From positions 1-6,099 of the forward strand of contig DAIDKG010000579.1 of NCBI GenBank assembly GCA_027450125.1: a stretch of 6,099 nucleotides of DNA, in the 5' to 3' direction. The notes below the pieces were generated by a model. That model saw nothing but the letters and a program-made list of their open reading frames with translations. It was not told the DNA's origin and searched no databases. The position numbers and the translations under genes are program-made. Shown piece by piece: positions 1 to 5,782 of this stretch (positions are counted from its first letter, which is position 1; each line of letters begins with the position of its first letter). The DNA comes from Bordetella sp. (lineage in GTDB: Bacteria; Pseudomonadota; Gammaproteobacteria; Burkholderiales; Burkholderiaceae_B).

Positions 1-9
1 GCTTGTTGA

Positions 10-15
10 CTCCGG
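10..15 (-). promoter_or_regulatory. Ribosome-binding-like site for a gene starting just outside the window
   Basis: After the livM stop the minus strand contains CCGGAG (15-10), with nine bases left before the window edge. That is a suitable distance for a start codon at or just beyond the edge. In Liv operons the ATPase gene livG commonly follows livM, so this is the likely identity. The gene itself is not visible. Confidence 0.35.
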
Positions 16-29
16 ACAGACGTAGCAAT

Positions 30-986
30 TCAGAAGACATTGATCCCCCGGCGTTGCAGCAGAGACAGGAGGCCACCCGGCAGGAACAGCACGAGCAGCA
101 CGATGAGGCCGCCGTAGATGAGCTGGAAATATTGCGGCGTGGAGATGACGATTGCCGAGTAGAGAATGTAGAGCAGCGAGGCGCCGACGATGGGGCCGAT
201 CACGGTCCCGACACCGCCAAAGAGCGCGAACACGATGGCAAATACCGAAAAGTCCAGGGTGAATACCGCGTCCGGGTAGAACACCGATATGCCCCATGCA
301 TAGACGCCGCCCGCCAGGCCCGCGATCAAGGCCGAGACCAGCCATGCGATCAGGCGGTGGCGCACCACGTTCAGGCCCGCCATCGCCGCGCTCACCGGAT
401 CCTGCTTGATCGCCCGCAGCGCCATGCCGAAGCCGGACGAACGGAAGTACGCAGCCAGTCCGCACGCGATCAGCAGCACGGCGAGCATGCAGTAATAGCT
501 TGCCGTGGGATCGTAGACCTGTTCGATCTTCAATCCATAGGGGCCGCCGGTGATGTTGGCCAGATCCGGATTGGAAACGACGAAAAAGAGGATCTGCGAG
601 GCCGCGAGATTGGCGATCGAGAAGTACGCGCCCGACAGCCGCAGCAACGGCCCGAGTATGACCCCGATCAGCGCAGCCGCGAGCCCGCCTCCCAGGACGC
701 AGGCCAGCACCGGCAGGTGGGTATGCAGCACCAGGAGCGAGGTCGCGTAGGCGCCGCTGCCGAAGAATCCCACATAGCCGAAAGGCAGGTAGCCGGTAAA
801 GCCATACAGCAGGTTGAGCCCTTGCGCGAGCACGATGAACGTCATGATCGTGAACACCAGGGACTGGTTGGCGTAGAGATGCGGCGCGATGAGAAAGACC
901 GCGGCCAGCACCACGAGCAGGACAATGCTCGTGCGCAGGCGGTTCGGAGCGGCCGAACCGGTTTGAGTCGAATTTGAGTTAGGCAA
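30..986 (-). CDS. livM: LivM-type inner-membrane permease of a branched-chain amino acid (HAAT) ABC importer
   Basis: A 318-residue polytopic membrane protein, one of the two permease subunits that form the channel of a HAAT-family ABC importer. The sequence shows a hydrophobic N-terminal helix (about residues 19-36), the LivM signature region GLNLLYGFTGYLPFGYVGFF (56-75), the conserved RLSGAYFSIANLA stretch (116-128), and the cytoplasmic coupling loop ALRAIKQDPVSAAMAGLNV (189-207) that docks on the ATPase. FGGVGTVIGPIVGA (256-269) and FLPGGL (301-306) are typical C-terminal landmarks. Length is normal for the family. The start is TTG at 984-986, preceded by AAAGG at a 9-base spacing; no ATG lies near enough to replace it. 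It overlaps the livH stop by 8 bases, so translation is probably coupled. Substrate cannot be fixed from sequence: this family also carries amides, urea and aromatic acids. Function as a HAAT permease is near certain; the start is likely. Confidence 0.93.
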   Translation of the reverse strand: MPNSNSTQTGSAAPNRLRTSIVLLVVLAAVFLIAPHLYANQSLVFTIMTFIVLAQGLNLLYGFTGYLPFGYVGFFGSGAYATSLLVLHTHLPVLACVLGGGLAAALIGVILGPLLRLSGAYFSIANLAASQILFFVVSNPDLANITGGPYGLKIEQVYDPTASYYCMLAVLLIACGLAAYFRSSGFGMALRAIKQDPVSAAMAGLNVVRHRLIAWLVSALIAGLAGGVYAWGISVFYPDAVFTLDFSVFAIVFALFGGVGTVIGPIVGASLLYILYSAIVISTPQYFQLIYGGLIVLLVLFLPGGLLSLLQRRGINVF

Positions 987-1860
987 GACGCACCGCCTTT
1001 CCGAGCAGGCCCGAAGGACGAATGAGCACGATGATCATGAGCAGCGCGTAAGGCACTACGTTAGACCACGACGAGTAGTAGGTTTGCATCAGCATCGTGC
1101 CCAGACCGAACACCAGGCCGCCCACGATGGTGCCCAGCGGGTTGCCGAGCGAACCGATGATCACGATGGCGAACGCGGTGGTGGTCAGGCCGTCACCCAG
1201 GTCGGGCGACACCGAACCGAGCAAGTAGGGCACGAACGCCCCTGCAATGCCGGCCAGAGCAAGGCCCGCGACGAATGCGATGGTCGATACACGGCGCACA
1301 TCGATACCGGTCGCGACCGCTTCATCGCGCTCGGACATCACGGCGCGGGTTGCATAGCGCAGGCGCGTGCGCGAGAAGTACAGCCATAGCAGCGCGAGCG
1401 ATACGAGGCTCACGCCTGCGGCCCACCACCAGCTATCGGGAAACTCCTGGCCGAACAGGCCCAGGCTGCCGCTGCCGAGCGCGTTCTCGGGCAGCGAGCG
1501 CTGATCCGCACCGAACATCAGCATGGTGATCGCTGTCAGCATCTGGCCGATGCCGAAAAAGAGAATGAACGACAGCATTTCAGGGTCGTCGCTGCGTTGC
1601 AGCCGCGGCACGACGGCACGGTACAGAGGCCAGCCGATGATGATGGCGCACAGAATCGAGAGCGGCAGCGACCACAGTGGATTCAGTCCCAGATGGTTGG
1701 TGACTGTCCATGCGAGATAGCCGCCCAGCACGATGAACTGCCCGTGCGCCAGGTTGATGATGCGCATCACGCCGAACAGCAGGTTCAAGCCCAGCCCGAC
1801 CAGCGTGAAGAAAATACCGTAGAGGATGCCGCCGATGACGGCATAAGCAAGAAGTTCCAC
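979..1860 (-). CDS. livH: LivH-type inner-membrane permease of a branched-chain amino acid (HAAT) ABC importer
   Basis: A 293-residue membrane protein and partner permease of the LivM protein encoded next. The classical LivH signature GLNLLFGVMRIINLAHG is at residues 24-40, followed by GGYLAW. The coupling loop with TRAVMSERDEAVATGIDV lies at 171-188 and leads into the helix IAFVAGLALAGIAGAFV (194-210). VIIGSLGNPLGTIVGGLVFG (233-252) and RPSGLLG (281-287) are the usual C-terminal motifs. Hydrophobic segments are spread over the whole length, and the size matches the family. The start codon is GTG (1858-1860), supported by AAGGA five bases upstream. The gene follows the binding-protein gene after 85 bases that hold a strong hairpin and a T-tract, so its expression may be lower than that of the binding protein. 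Its TAA stop overlaps the TTG start of livM. The transported compound is not determined. Confidence 0.94.
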   Translation of the reverse strand: MELLAYAVIGGILYGIFFTLVGLGLNLLFGVMRIINLAHGQFIVLGGYLAWTVTNHLGLNPLWSLPLSILCAIIIGWPLYRAVVPRLQRSDDPEMLSFILFFGIGQMLTAITMLMFGADQRSLPENALGSGSLGLFGQEFPDSWWWAAGVSLVSLALLWLYFSRTRLRYATRAVMSERDEAVATGIDVRRVSTIAFVAGLALAGIAGAFVPYLLGSVSPDLGDGLTTTAFAIVIIGSLGNPLGTIVGGLVFGLGTMLMQTYYSSWSNVVPYALLMIIVLIRPSGLLGKAVRLA

Positions 1861-1872
1861 GTTCGTCCTTAC

Positions 1873-1891
1873 AAAAAGCGAGGATGCCTCG
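1873..1891 (-). terminator. Small hairpin plus T5 tract before livH, possible partial terminator
   Basis: On the minus strand CGAGG-CAT-CCTCG forms a 5-base-pair stem with a 3-base loop, followed by C and TTTTT (1873-1877). It abuts the strong palindrome at 1891-1915, so the two stems could stack. Only a few bases later comes AAGGA, the livH ribosome binding site. This has the form of a leaky intrinsic terminator inside the operon; the short stem and T-tract make complete termination unlikely. Confidence 0.4.
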
Positions 1892-1915
1892 GCCGGCGCG
1901 CCTGGCGCGCCGGCC
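1891..1915 (-). repeat. Perfect 12-bp-arm palindrome between the binding-protein and livH genes
   Basis: GGCCGGCGCGCC and GGCGCGCCGGCC flank a single central base, giving a perfect, all-GC inverted repeat. In RNA the innermost bases must open to form the loop, leaving a stem of about 11 GC pairs. It lies 30 bases after the binding-protein stop. A strong stem here is the usual arrangement for protecting the 3' end of a highly expressed binding-protein message while the permease part is made in smaller amounts. Confidence 0.6.
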
Positions 1916-1945
1916 GGTTCCAGGTATAGAAAGACGCGCGTTCCG

Positions 1946-3211
1946 TTACTGCTTCGGAGCGGGGTATACCGGCTTGGACGTGGCGTGATCGTCCGGATAG
2001 ACGACGTTGACGCTCAGGTCGTCGCCCTTGGCGTTGGGCACCAGTTGCGCGACCGGGAACGGTTGGCCGAGCTGGGCGCCGTTCTCGTTGATCTTGAACA
2101 GACCCAGAAGCGTCGTCGTCTTGTCGGACATGTCCATCAGCGCCTGATGGAAGTCGAGCTGAGTGAACTTGGGTGCGTCTTCAAGCATCTTCTGCACCAC
2201 GATGCCCGTGTTGTAGCCCGAGGCGTCAAGGAAGTTGGGATCCTTCTTTTCCGCAGCGTTGAATGCGCTGACGAAATCCGCCGTGTTCATGCCATAGGTG
2301 ACCTTGTCGTACTTGACCAGCGGGGGGGTCGGATACGTATAGGTGTAGGCGAGCGACTTGACGCCGACGTTCTTCTTGAGCAGGGTCAGCAACTGGCCCG
2401 GGAAGATCGTGAAGGTCATGTCGAAGTGCAGGCCGCTCTGCGACAGCGAACGCAGGAAGGCGATGTCGTTGGGCGGGTAGCCGAACTCGAGCAGTGCCTG
2501 CGGATTGGCCGCTTTGGCGGTGTGCAGCAGGACGTTGTAGTTCGATTCGGTAGTCGGAACGCTCTTGTAGAACACGGGAGCGACGCCGCCCTTGGTGAGC
2601 TGGGCTTTCATCGTTTCGGCCTGCGATGCGTCGAAGTCGTTGGCGTCATAGACGATCGCCACGCGCTTGATGCCCTGCTTGATCAGGAAGTTCGCAAGCG
2701 GGATCGGCCACACGGTCGACGACGGGATGCTCACATCGGCCAGATAGTTGGTTTTCTGCGTGAAGAAGTTCGCGCCCGAGCCCGTCGGGTCGATCAGCAG
2801 CATGTGGTGTTCGGCGGCGAGCGGCACGGCGACCGAGGTCAGCACCGAGCCGAAGTCGGCCACCAGCACATCGACTTTGTCTTGCGTGATCAGCTGGTTG
2901 TAGAGCGTGGTTGCGGTGGCGGTCGAGCTTTGATCGTCGTATGCGACGATCTTGACGGGGATCTTCTTGTTATAGGCCTTGACGAAGAGGCCGCCGTTCT
3001 TGTTGACCTGATCGGCCCAGAATTTGACGCCTTCGAACTGGCCTTGCGAAGCGACGGCGAAGGGCCCCGAACTTGCGTACAGCGTGCCGATCTTGATTTC
3101 GCTGGGAGCCGCTGCGGCATGCGCGGCGAAGCTGGCAGTGGCGCAGGCCACGGCCGCGGCTACGGTCTTGAGCGAAGCAGTCAGAGTCTTGCGGGTGCGC
3201 TTGGCTTGCAT
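1946..3211 (-). CDS. Periplasmic substrate-binding protein of a Liv/HAAT-type ABC importer
   Basis: A 421-residue type I periplasmic binding protein (Peripla_BP_6/LivK-like) that captures the ligand in the periplasm and hands it to the LivHM channel. Residues 1-32 look like a Sec signal peptide: basic QAKRTRKTLTASLK, an Ala-rich core, and a likely cut after AHA (32). C23 is preceded by AVA, which does not fit a lipobox well. The mature part opens with EIKIGTLYASSGPFA (38-52), followed by AYDDQSSTATA (90-100), DVLVADFGSVLTS (114-126) and RVAIVYDANDFDASQAE (183-199), the usual lobe-1 to lobe-2 order. The mature chain has no cysteine, so the disulfide of E. coli LIV-binding protein is absent. 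The ATG is supported by AGGAG six bases upstream. The ligand is unknown; the distance from true LivK leaves amino acids, amides or organic acids open. It is the first gene of the importer operon and lies behind the putative sigma-54 promoter at 3360-3374. Confidence 0.93.
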   Translation of the reverse strand: MQAKRTRKTLTASLKTVAAAVACATASFAAHAAAAPSEIKIGTLYASSGPFAVASQGQFEGVKFWADQVNKNGGLFVKAYNKKIPVKIVAYDDQSSTATATTLYNQLITQDKVDVLVADFGSVLTSVAVPLAAEHHMLLIDPTGSGANFFTQKTNYLADVSIPSSTVWPIPLANFLIKQGIKRVAIVYDANDFDASQAETMKAQLTKGGVAPVFYKSVPTTESNYNVLLHTAKAANPQALLEFGYPPNDIAFLRSLSQSGLHFDMTFTIFPGQLLTLLKKNVGVKSLAYTYTYPTPPLVKYDKVTYGMNTADFVSAFNAAEKKDPNFLDASGYNTGIVVQKMLEDAPKFTQLDFHQALMDMSDKTTTLLGLFKINENGAQLGQPFPVAQLVPNAKGDDLSVNVVYPDDHATSKPVYPAPKQ

Positions 3212-3257
3212 TGTTATCTCCTGTATAGGTCGTTATGACATCGGAACCGGCTCTTGT

Positions 3258-3280
3258 CTCGCGCCGTTGGTCGGCGCGAG
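3258..3280 (-). promoter_or_regulatory. Strong hairpin in the leader of the binding-protein gene
   Basis: CTCGCGCCG and CGGCGCGAG form a perfect 9-base-pair, GC-rich stem with a 5-base loop. GAACC (3244-3248) and GGTTC (3287-3291) could close a larger outer stem. The structure ends 46 bases before the binding-protein ATG and leaves the AGGAG ribosome binding site free. No T-tract follows in the direction of transcription, so it is not a plain terminator. It may stabilise the mRNA or take part in leader control. Confidence 0.45.
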
Positions 3281-3296
3281 CGGCTTGGTTCTCCTG

Positions 3297-3333
3297 GCCA
3301 TGGAAGCAACTCGTCAAGGGCTCCGTCCATGGC
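3297..3333. repeat. Inverted repeat GCCATGGA / TCCATGGC in the importer leader
   Basis: Arms at 3297-3304 and 3326-3333 are perfect 8-base inverted repeats with a 21-base spacer; each arm contains the palindrome CCATGG. The element would lie at about +16 to +52 of the transcript predicted from the sigma-54 promoter. It could be an operator dyad or an RNA stem next to the 3258-3280 hairpin. No function can be assigned from sequence. Confidence 0.35.
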
Positions 3334-3359
3334 GGGATTTAAGGCCCGTATTCACTTAC

Positions 3360-3374
3360 GCAAGATCGATGCCA
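3360..3374 (-). promoter_or_regulatory. Putative sigma-54 (RpoN) -24/-12 promoter for the Liv-type importer
   Basis: The minus strand reads TGGCATCGATCTTGC. This has the invariant GG and GC with exactly ten bases between them, and TGGCA plus TTGC match the sigma-54 consensus TGGCACG-N4-TTGCW; the mismatches are C to T, G to C and the final W. A pyrimidine (C) precedes it as expected. Transcription would begin near 3348, giving a leader of about 137 bases before the binding-protein ATG. No convincing sigma-70 pair was found in the same stretch. A sigma-54 promoter needs an enhancer-binding activator; candidate sites lie upstream at 3395-3444. This is a sequence match only, without experimental support. 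Confidence 0.5.
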
Positions 3375-3394
3375 GTTGCTGCGATTTTTTAACT

Positions 3395-3407
3395 TTCTGA
3401 TTCAGAA
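3395..3407. promoter_or_regulatory. Perfect 13-bp dyad, possible operator
   Basis: TTCTGA-T-TCAGAA is a perfect inverted repeat with 6-base arms and a 1-base centre, and it extends by two further pairs if one T-G pair is allowed. It would lie at -47 to -59 relative to the predicted sigma-54 start. The right half, ATTCAGA (3400-3406), recurs 20 bases on at 3420-3426, two helical turns away on the same face. It may bind a regulator of the importer genes. As RNA it would form only a modest hairpin and has no T-tract after it. Confidence 0.4.
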
Positions 3408-3420
3408 GGGAATTTGACTA

Positions 3421-3444
3421 TTCAGACTGGCGCGGTGGTCTGAA
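3421..3444. promoter_or_regulatory. Perfect 7-bp interrupted dyad, possible activator-binding site
   Basis: TTCAGAC (3421-3427) and GTCTGAA (3438-3444) are perfect inverted repeats around a 10-base spacer. The centre is about 85 bases upstream of the predicted sigma-54 transcription start, a usual distance for an enhancer-binding protein. The half-site shares TTCAGA with the dyad at 3395-3407. The arms do not match the NtrC consensus TGCACC-N5-GGTGCA, so another activator would be involved. Confidence 0.4.
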
Positions 3445-3712
3445 CTTCCGGAAAGGTGCGGCGCTTTCGTCCAGGTTTCCGGATTTCTCCCCTCGAATTT
3501 TCATTGCTGAACCTGCTGTTTCCTCCGGATATCAAGCTGCGCGCCGGACGGGCGTGCATTCGCGCGAAATTTACGCGATCGATATCGCTTTGGCAAAGAA
3601 ACAACCCTATGTTTCGATTCTGTTCAGTAAGGGGAAAGTAATTGTTAAGCCAGGTGTAAAGTAGGGGCCCACTACGCGGGCCTGCATGCGGGTTTCCCCG
3701 AAAAACCGCCGA
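3445..3712. other. Intergenic remainder with no supported gene
   Basis: This stretch lies between the YfeH-like gene and the regulatory region of the importer. It is more AT-rich than the flanking genes. Short open frames exist on both strands (3422-3604 minus, 3456-3641 plus), but neither has a recognisable motif or a good ribosome binding site. It holds three TCCGGA palindromes (3447-3452, 3478-3483, 3524-3529), an inverted repeat CCGGAAA/TTTCCGG (3448-3454 and 3476-3482), and the hairpins near the end of the transporter gene. It may carry more of the importer's upstream control region. Confidence 0.4.
3666..3709 (-). terminator. Weak candidate terminator region after the YfeH-like gene
   Basis: Just after the transporter stop, two hairpins can form on the minus strand. 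The first (3709-3688) pairs GCGG with CCGC and TTT with AAA around one mismatch. The second (3682-3666) pairs GGCCC with GGGCC over a 7-base loop. Neither is followed by a run of T, so intrinsic termination would be poor. They may only mark the 3' end of the pdxA-transporter mRNA. Confidence 0.25.
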
Positions 3713-4705
3713 TCAGTGTTGCGCGTGGGCGGGCGTGCCATCCGCACGTTTGGCGTAACGGCTCGCCAACGCGGCGCATACCATGAGCTGGATCTGGTGA
3801 AACACCATCAGCGGCAGGACGATTGCGCCCACGGCCTGTCCCGCGAATATCACCTGGGCCATCGGCACGCCCGTGGCCAGGCTTTTCTTCGAGCCGCAGA
3901 AAAGCAGTGTGATGCGATCGGGCAGCGAGAATCCCAGGGCCTTGCCTGCAGCATTGGAAAGCAGCAAGGCCAGCACCAGGATGATGAGGCTGCAGCCGAT
4001 CAGGCCCAGCAGGGACACGAAGGGCGTGTTGTGCCAAAGGCCCTGGCTTACGGCCTCGGAAAATGCGGTGTACACCACCAGCAGGATGGAGCCTTGATCG
4101 ACCCACTTGAGCATGGCCCCGCGCCGGTGCACCCAGCGGCCGATCCAGCCGCGCAAGGCCTGCCCCAGGATGAAGGGCAGCAGCAGCTGCAGCATGATGG
4201 TCTCGATCACGCCGAAAGACATGTGCACGCTCGATCCGCTCGTGATCACCACGCCGACCAGAAGCGGCGTCAGGAAAATGCCCAGCAGGCTCGATCCCGA
4301 CGCGCTGCATACCGCGGCGGGCACATTGCCGCGCGCCACCGCCGTGAATGCGATCGAGGACTGCACCGTGGATGGCAGGCAGCACAGGAACAGGATGCCC
4401 GCATAAAGATCCGGCGTCACCAAGGGCTCGAGCACGGGCCTGAGCAACAGGCCCAGTATCGGAAACATGATGAACGTGGCCGAGAAGATAGTCAGATGCA
4501 GCCGCCAATGCGTGAGGCCGGCGACGATGGACTCGCGCGACAGGCGCGCGCCATGCAGGAAAAAAAGCAGGGCGACGGCCAGATTCGCGGCGGCGCCGGA
4601 TATTTTGATGCCCACCCCATGCGCCGGCATCACGCTGGCGATAAGAACGGTGAGAAGGATCAGGCAGACGAATCTGTCCGGAAGAAAGCGGGTAATACGT
4701 TGCAT
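3713..4705 (-). CDS. YfeH-like bile acid:sodium symporter family transporter
   Basis: A 330-residue integral membrane protein of the bile acid:sodium symporter (SBF-like) family, resembling E. coli YfeH along its whole length. From this start, recognisable family stretches are ALLFFLHGARLSRESI (45-60), HWRLHLTIFSATFIMFPILG (66-85), FLCCLPSTVQSSIAFTAVA (106-124), AAVCSASGSSLLGIFLTPLLVG (130-151), SILLVVYTAFSEAVSQG (206-222), LFCGSKKSLATGVPMA (268-283) and VLPLMVFHQIQLMVCA (296-311). About ten membrane segments are expected. I chose the ATG at 4705 because it places MQRITRFLPDRF where YfeH begins and lies 8 bases after the pdxA stop; an ATG at 4780 would add 25 unconserved residues and overlap pdxA. 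The Shine-Dalgarno sequence is weak (AAAGA), so translation is probably coupled to pdxA. The family moves organic anions, and the substrate here is unknown; the neighbour hints at a hydroxy acid or a vitamin B6-related compound, but that is inference. Confidence 0.9.
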   Translation of the reverse strand: MQRITRFLPDRFVCLILLTVLIASVMPAHGVGIKISGAAANLAVALLFFLHGARLSRESIVAGLTHWRLHLTIFSATFIMFPILGLLLRPVLEPLVTPDLYAGILFLCCLPSTVQSSIAFTAVARGNVPAAVCSASGSSLLGIFLTPLLVGVVITSGSSVHMSFGVIETIMLQLLLPFILGQALRGWIGRWVHRRGAMLKWVDQGSILLVVYTAFSEAVSQGLWHNTPFVSLLGLIGCSLIILVLALLLSNAAGKALGFSLPDRITLLFCGSKKSLATGVPMAQVIFAGQAVGAIVLPLMVFHQIQLMVCAALASRYAKRADGTPAHAQH

Positions 4706-4713
4706 AGGTTTCT

Positions 4714-5700
4714 TTACACCATTCTTAGAGCTAGATTGAAAGCTTGCATCAGCGAGGCATGGTCGGCCTTTCCCTGCCACGCGATATCGAAGGCGGTGCC
4801 GTGATCGACGCTGGTTCGTATGAAAGGCAGCCCCACGGTGACATTGACGCCGTGGTCCACGCCCAGATATTTGACGGGAATGAGGCCCTGATCGTGATAT
4901 TGCGCCACGACAATGTCGAACTCCCCGCGCCGCGCCCGCATGAAAATCGTATCGCCCGGCCAGGGCCCGGAAGCCTCCAGGCCGTCGGCCCGAGCCTGGG
5001 CGATGGCCGGCGCGATCACGTCGATGTCCTCGCGGCCGAACTTGCCGTCCTCGCCCGCATGCGGGTTCAGGCCGGCGACGGCGATGCGCGGCCGCTTCAC
5101 GCCCATTTGCCGGCAGGCCCGATCGGCCAGGCGTATCGCGCGCAGCTCGGCCTCGGGCGTGATCAGCGGCGGCACTTGCGACAGCGCGACGTGGATGGTC
5201 ACCAGCAGCACGCGCAGTTCGTCGTTGGCCAGCATCATGGCGTAGTCGGCTGTGCCCGAGCGTTCGGCCAGAATTTCAGTGTGCCCCGGCTGGTCGATGC
5301 CGGCCAGGTGCATGGAATGCTTGTTCAGGGGGGCTGTCACAATGCCGCGGATGCTGCCTGCCATGGCGTCGTCGATCGCGGTGCAAAGATAGTCGTATGC
5401 GCCGCGGCCTGCATCGGCATCGACTTTGCCCGGCGCGAGGGAGGCGGGCAGGGCGGGCGAGCAGGCCACCACATCGATGGTGCCGGGAGCGCAGCGCGCA
5501 TGCCCGGGGCCGGCGATCTCGATGATCTCGATGTTCCGGCCCAACAGGGCGGCGGCGCGGCGCATCGTGCCCGCATCGCCGTAGACAACAGCCGGCGCGG
5601 GCAGGCCCTGCGCGAAGCATCGGACGATGATCTCGGGACCGATGCCGGCGGCGTCGCCCATCGTGATGCCGAGGGGAGGGGGGGAAGGCTTGGCGCTCAT
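4714..5700 (-). CDS. pdxA: PdxA-family 4-hydroxythreonine-4-phosphate dehydrogenase
   Basis: A 328-residue cytosolic NAD(P)-dependent oxidative decarboxylase. Classical PdxA oxidises 4-phosphohydroxy-L-threonine in vitamin B6 synthesis. Seen here: GITMGDAAGIGPEI (11-24; the common consensus has GDPAGIGPE, so Pro is replaced by Ala), TAPLNKHSMHLAG (122-134), GHTEILAE (139-146), the metal-binding histidines H170 (VTIH), H214 (GLNPHAGE) and H269 (QYHDQG), and RTSVDHGTAFDIAWQGKAD (295-313). All key residues are present and the length is normal, so the enzyme should be active. The ATG at 5700 is fixed by an in-frame TAA only 9 bases upstream; GGAAGG lies 12 bases before the ATG, a rather long spacing. 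The next gene is a transporter and no pdxJ, ksgA or surA is seen, so this may be a catabolic PdxA2-type paralogue acting on a threonate or erythronate phosphate, or a dihydrodiol dehydrogenase like TphB. Family is certain; pathway is not. Confidence 0.92.
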   Translation of the reverse strand: MSAKPSPPPLGITMGDAAGIGPEIIVRCFAQGLPAPAVVYGDAGTMRRAAALLGRNIEIIEIAGPGHARCAPGTIDVVACSPALPASLAPGKVDADAGRGAYDYLCTAIDDAMAGSIRGIVTAPLNKHSMHLAGIDQPGHTEILAERSGTADYAMMLANDELRVLLVTIHVALSQVPPLITPEAELRAIRLADRACRQMGVKRPRIAVAGLNPHAGEDGKFGREDIDVIAPAIAQARADGLEASGPWPGDTIFMRARRGEFDIVVAQYHDQGLIPVKYLGVDHGVNVTVGLPFIRTSVDHGTAFDIAWQGKADHASLMQAFNLALRMV

Positions 5701-5718
5701 GTTGGTTTAATACCTTCC

Positions 5719-5731
5719 CGTATCTTATACG
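5719..5731. repeat. Short dyad upstream of pdxA
   Basis: CGTAT and ATACG are perfect 5-base inverted repeats around a 3-base centre, 18 bases before the pdxA ATG and touching its GGGAAGG ribosome binding sequence. The minus strand contains TATAAG, which could serve as a -10 element, but no acceptable -35 box is found at the right distance. A repressor site or weak promoter is possible; chance is also plausible for a dyad this short. Confidence 0.2.
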
Positions 5732-5782
5732 AGGGCGCGAACTCGCCGCCTCCCCCTTCGGCCCGCTCTCGCTCCAGCGAAA

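Noticed and set aside
3..977. Long open frame on the plus strand opposite livM
   Set aside because: Its product is rich in Arg, Gln, Glu, His and Asp with no domain, while the minus strand encodes a clear LivM permease. It is an antisense artefact of GC-rich codons.
1985..3238. 417-residue open frame on the plus strand opposite the binding-protein gene
   Set aside because: Low-complexity charged composition, no motif, and complete overlap with a well-supported gene.
3334..3362. Sigma-70 promoter TTGCGT-16-TAAATC upstream of the binding-protein gene
   Set aside because: Only three of six bases match in each box, weaker than the overlapping sigma-54 match.
3422..3604. 60-residue minus-strand open frame in the intergenic region
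   Set aside because: No recognisable motif, Arg-rich composition and no convincing ribosome binding site; it also overlaps the 3421-3444 dyad.
3617..3629. Further copy of the TTCTGA/TTCAGA dyad (ATTCTGTTCAGTA)
   Set aside because: The symmetry is broken and it lies about 270 bases from the predicted start; it is too weak to count as a third site.
3456..3641. 61-residue plus-strand open frame in the intergenic region
   Set aside because: No motif or ribosome binding site and no promoter on this strand that I can defend.
4706..4780. Upstream ATG giving a 25-residue longer YfeH-like protein
   Set aside because: The extra residues are not part of the family, and the extension would lie mostly inside pdxA; the ATG at 4705 matches the usual N-terminus.
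3686..4804. 372-residue open frame on the plus strand opposite the YfeH-like gene
   Set aside because: Gln/Arg/His-rich antisense translation; the minus strand matches YfeH along its whole length.
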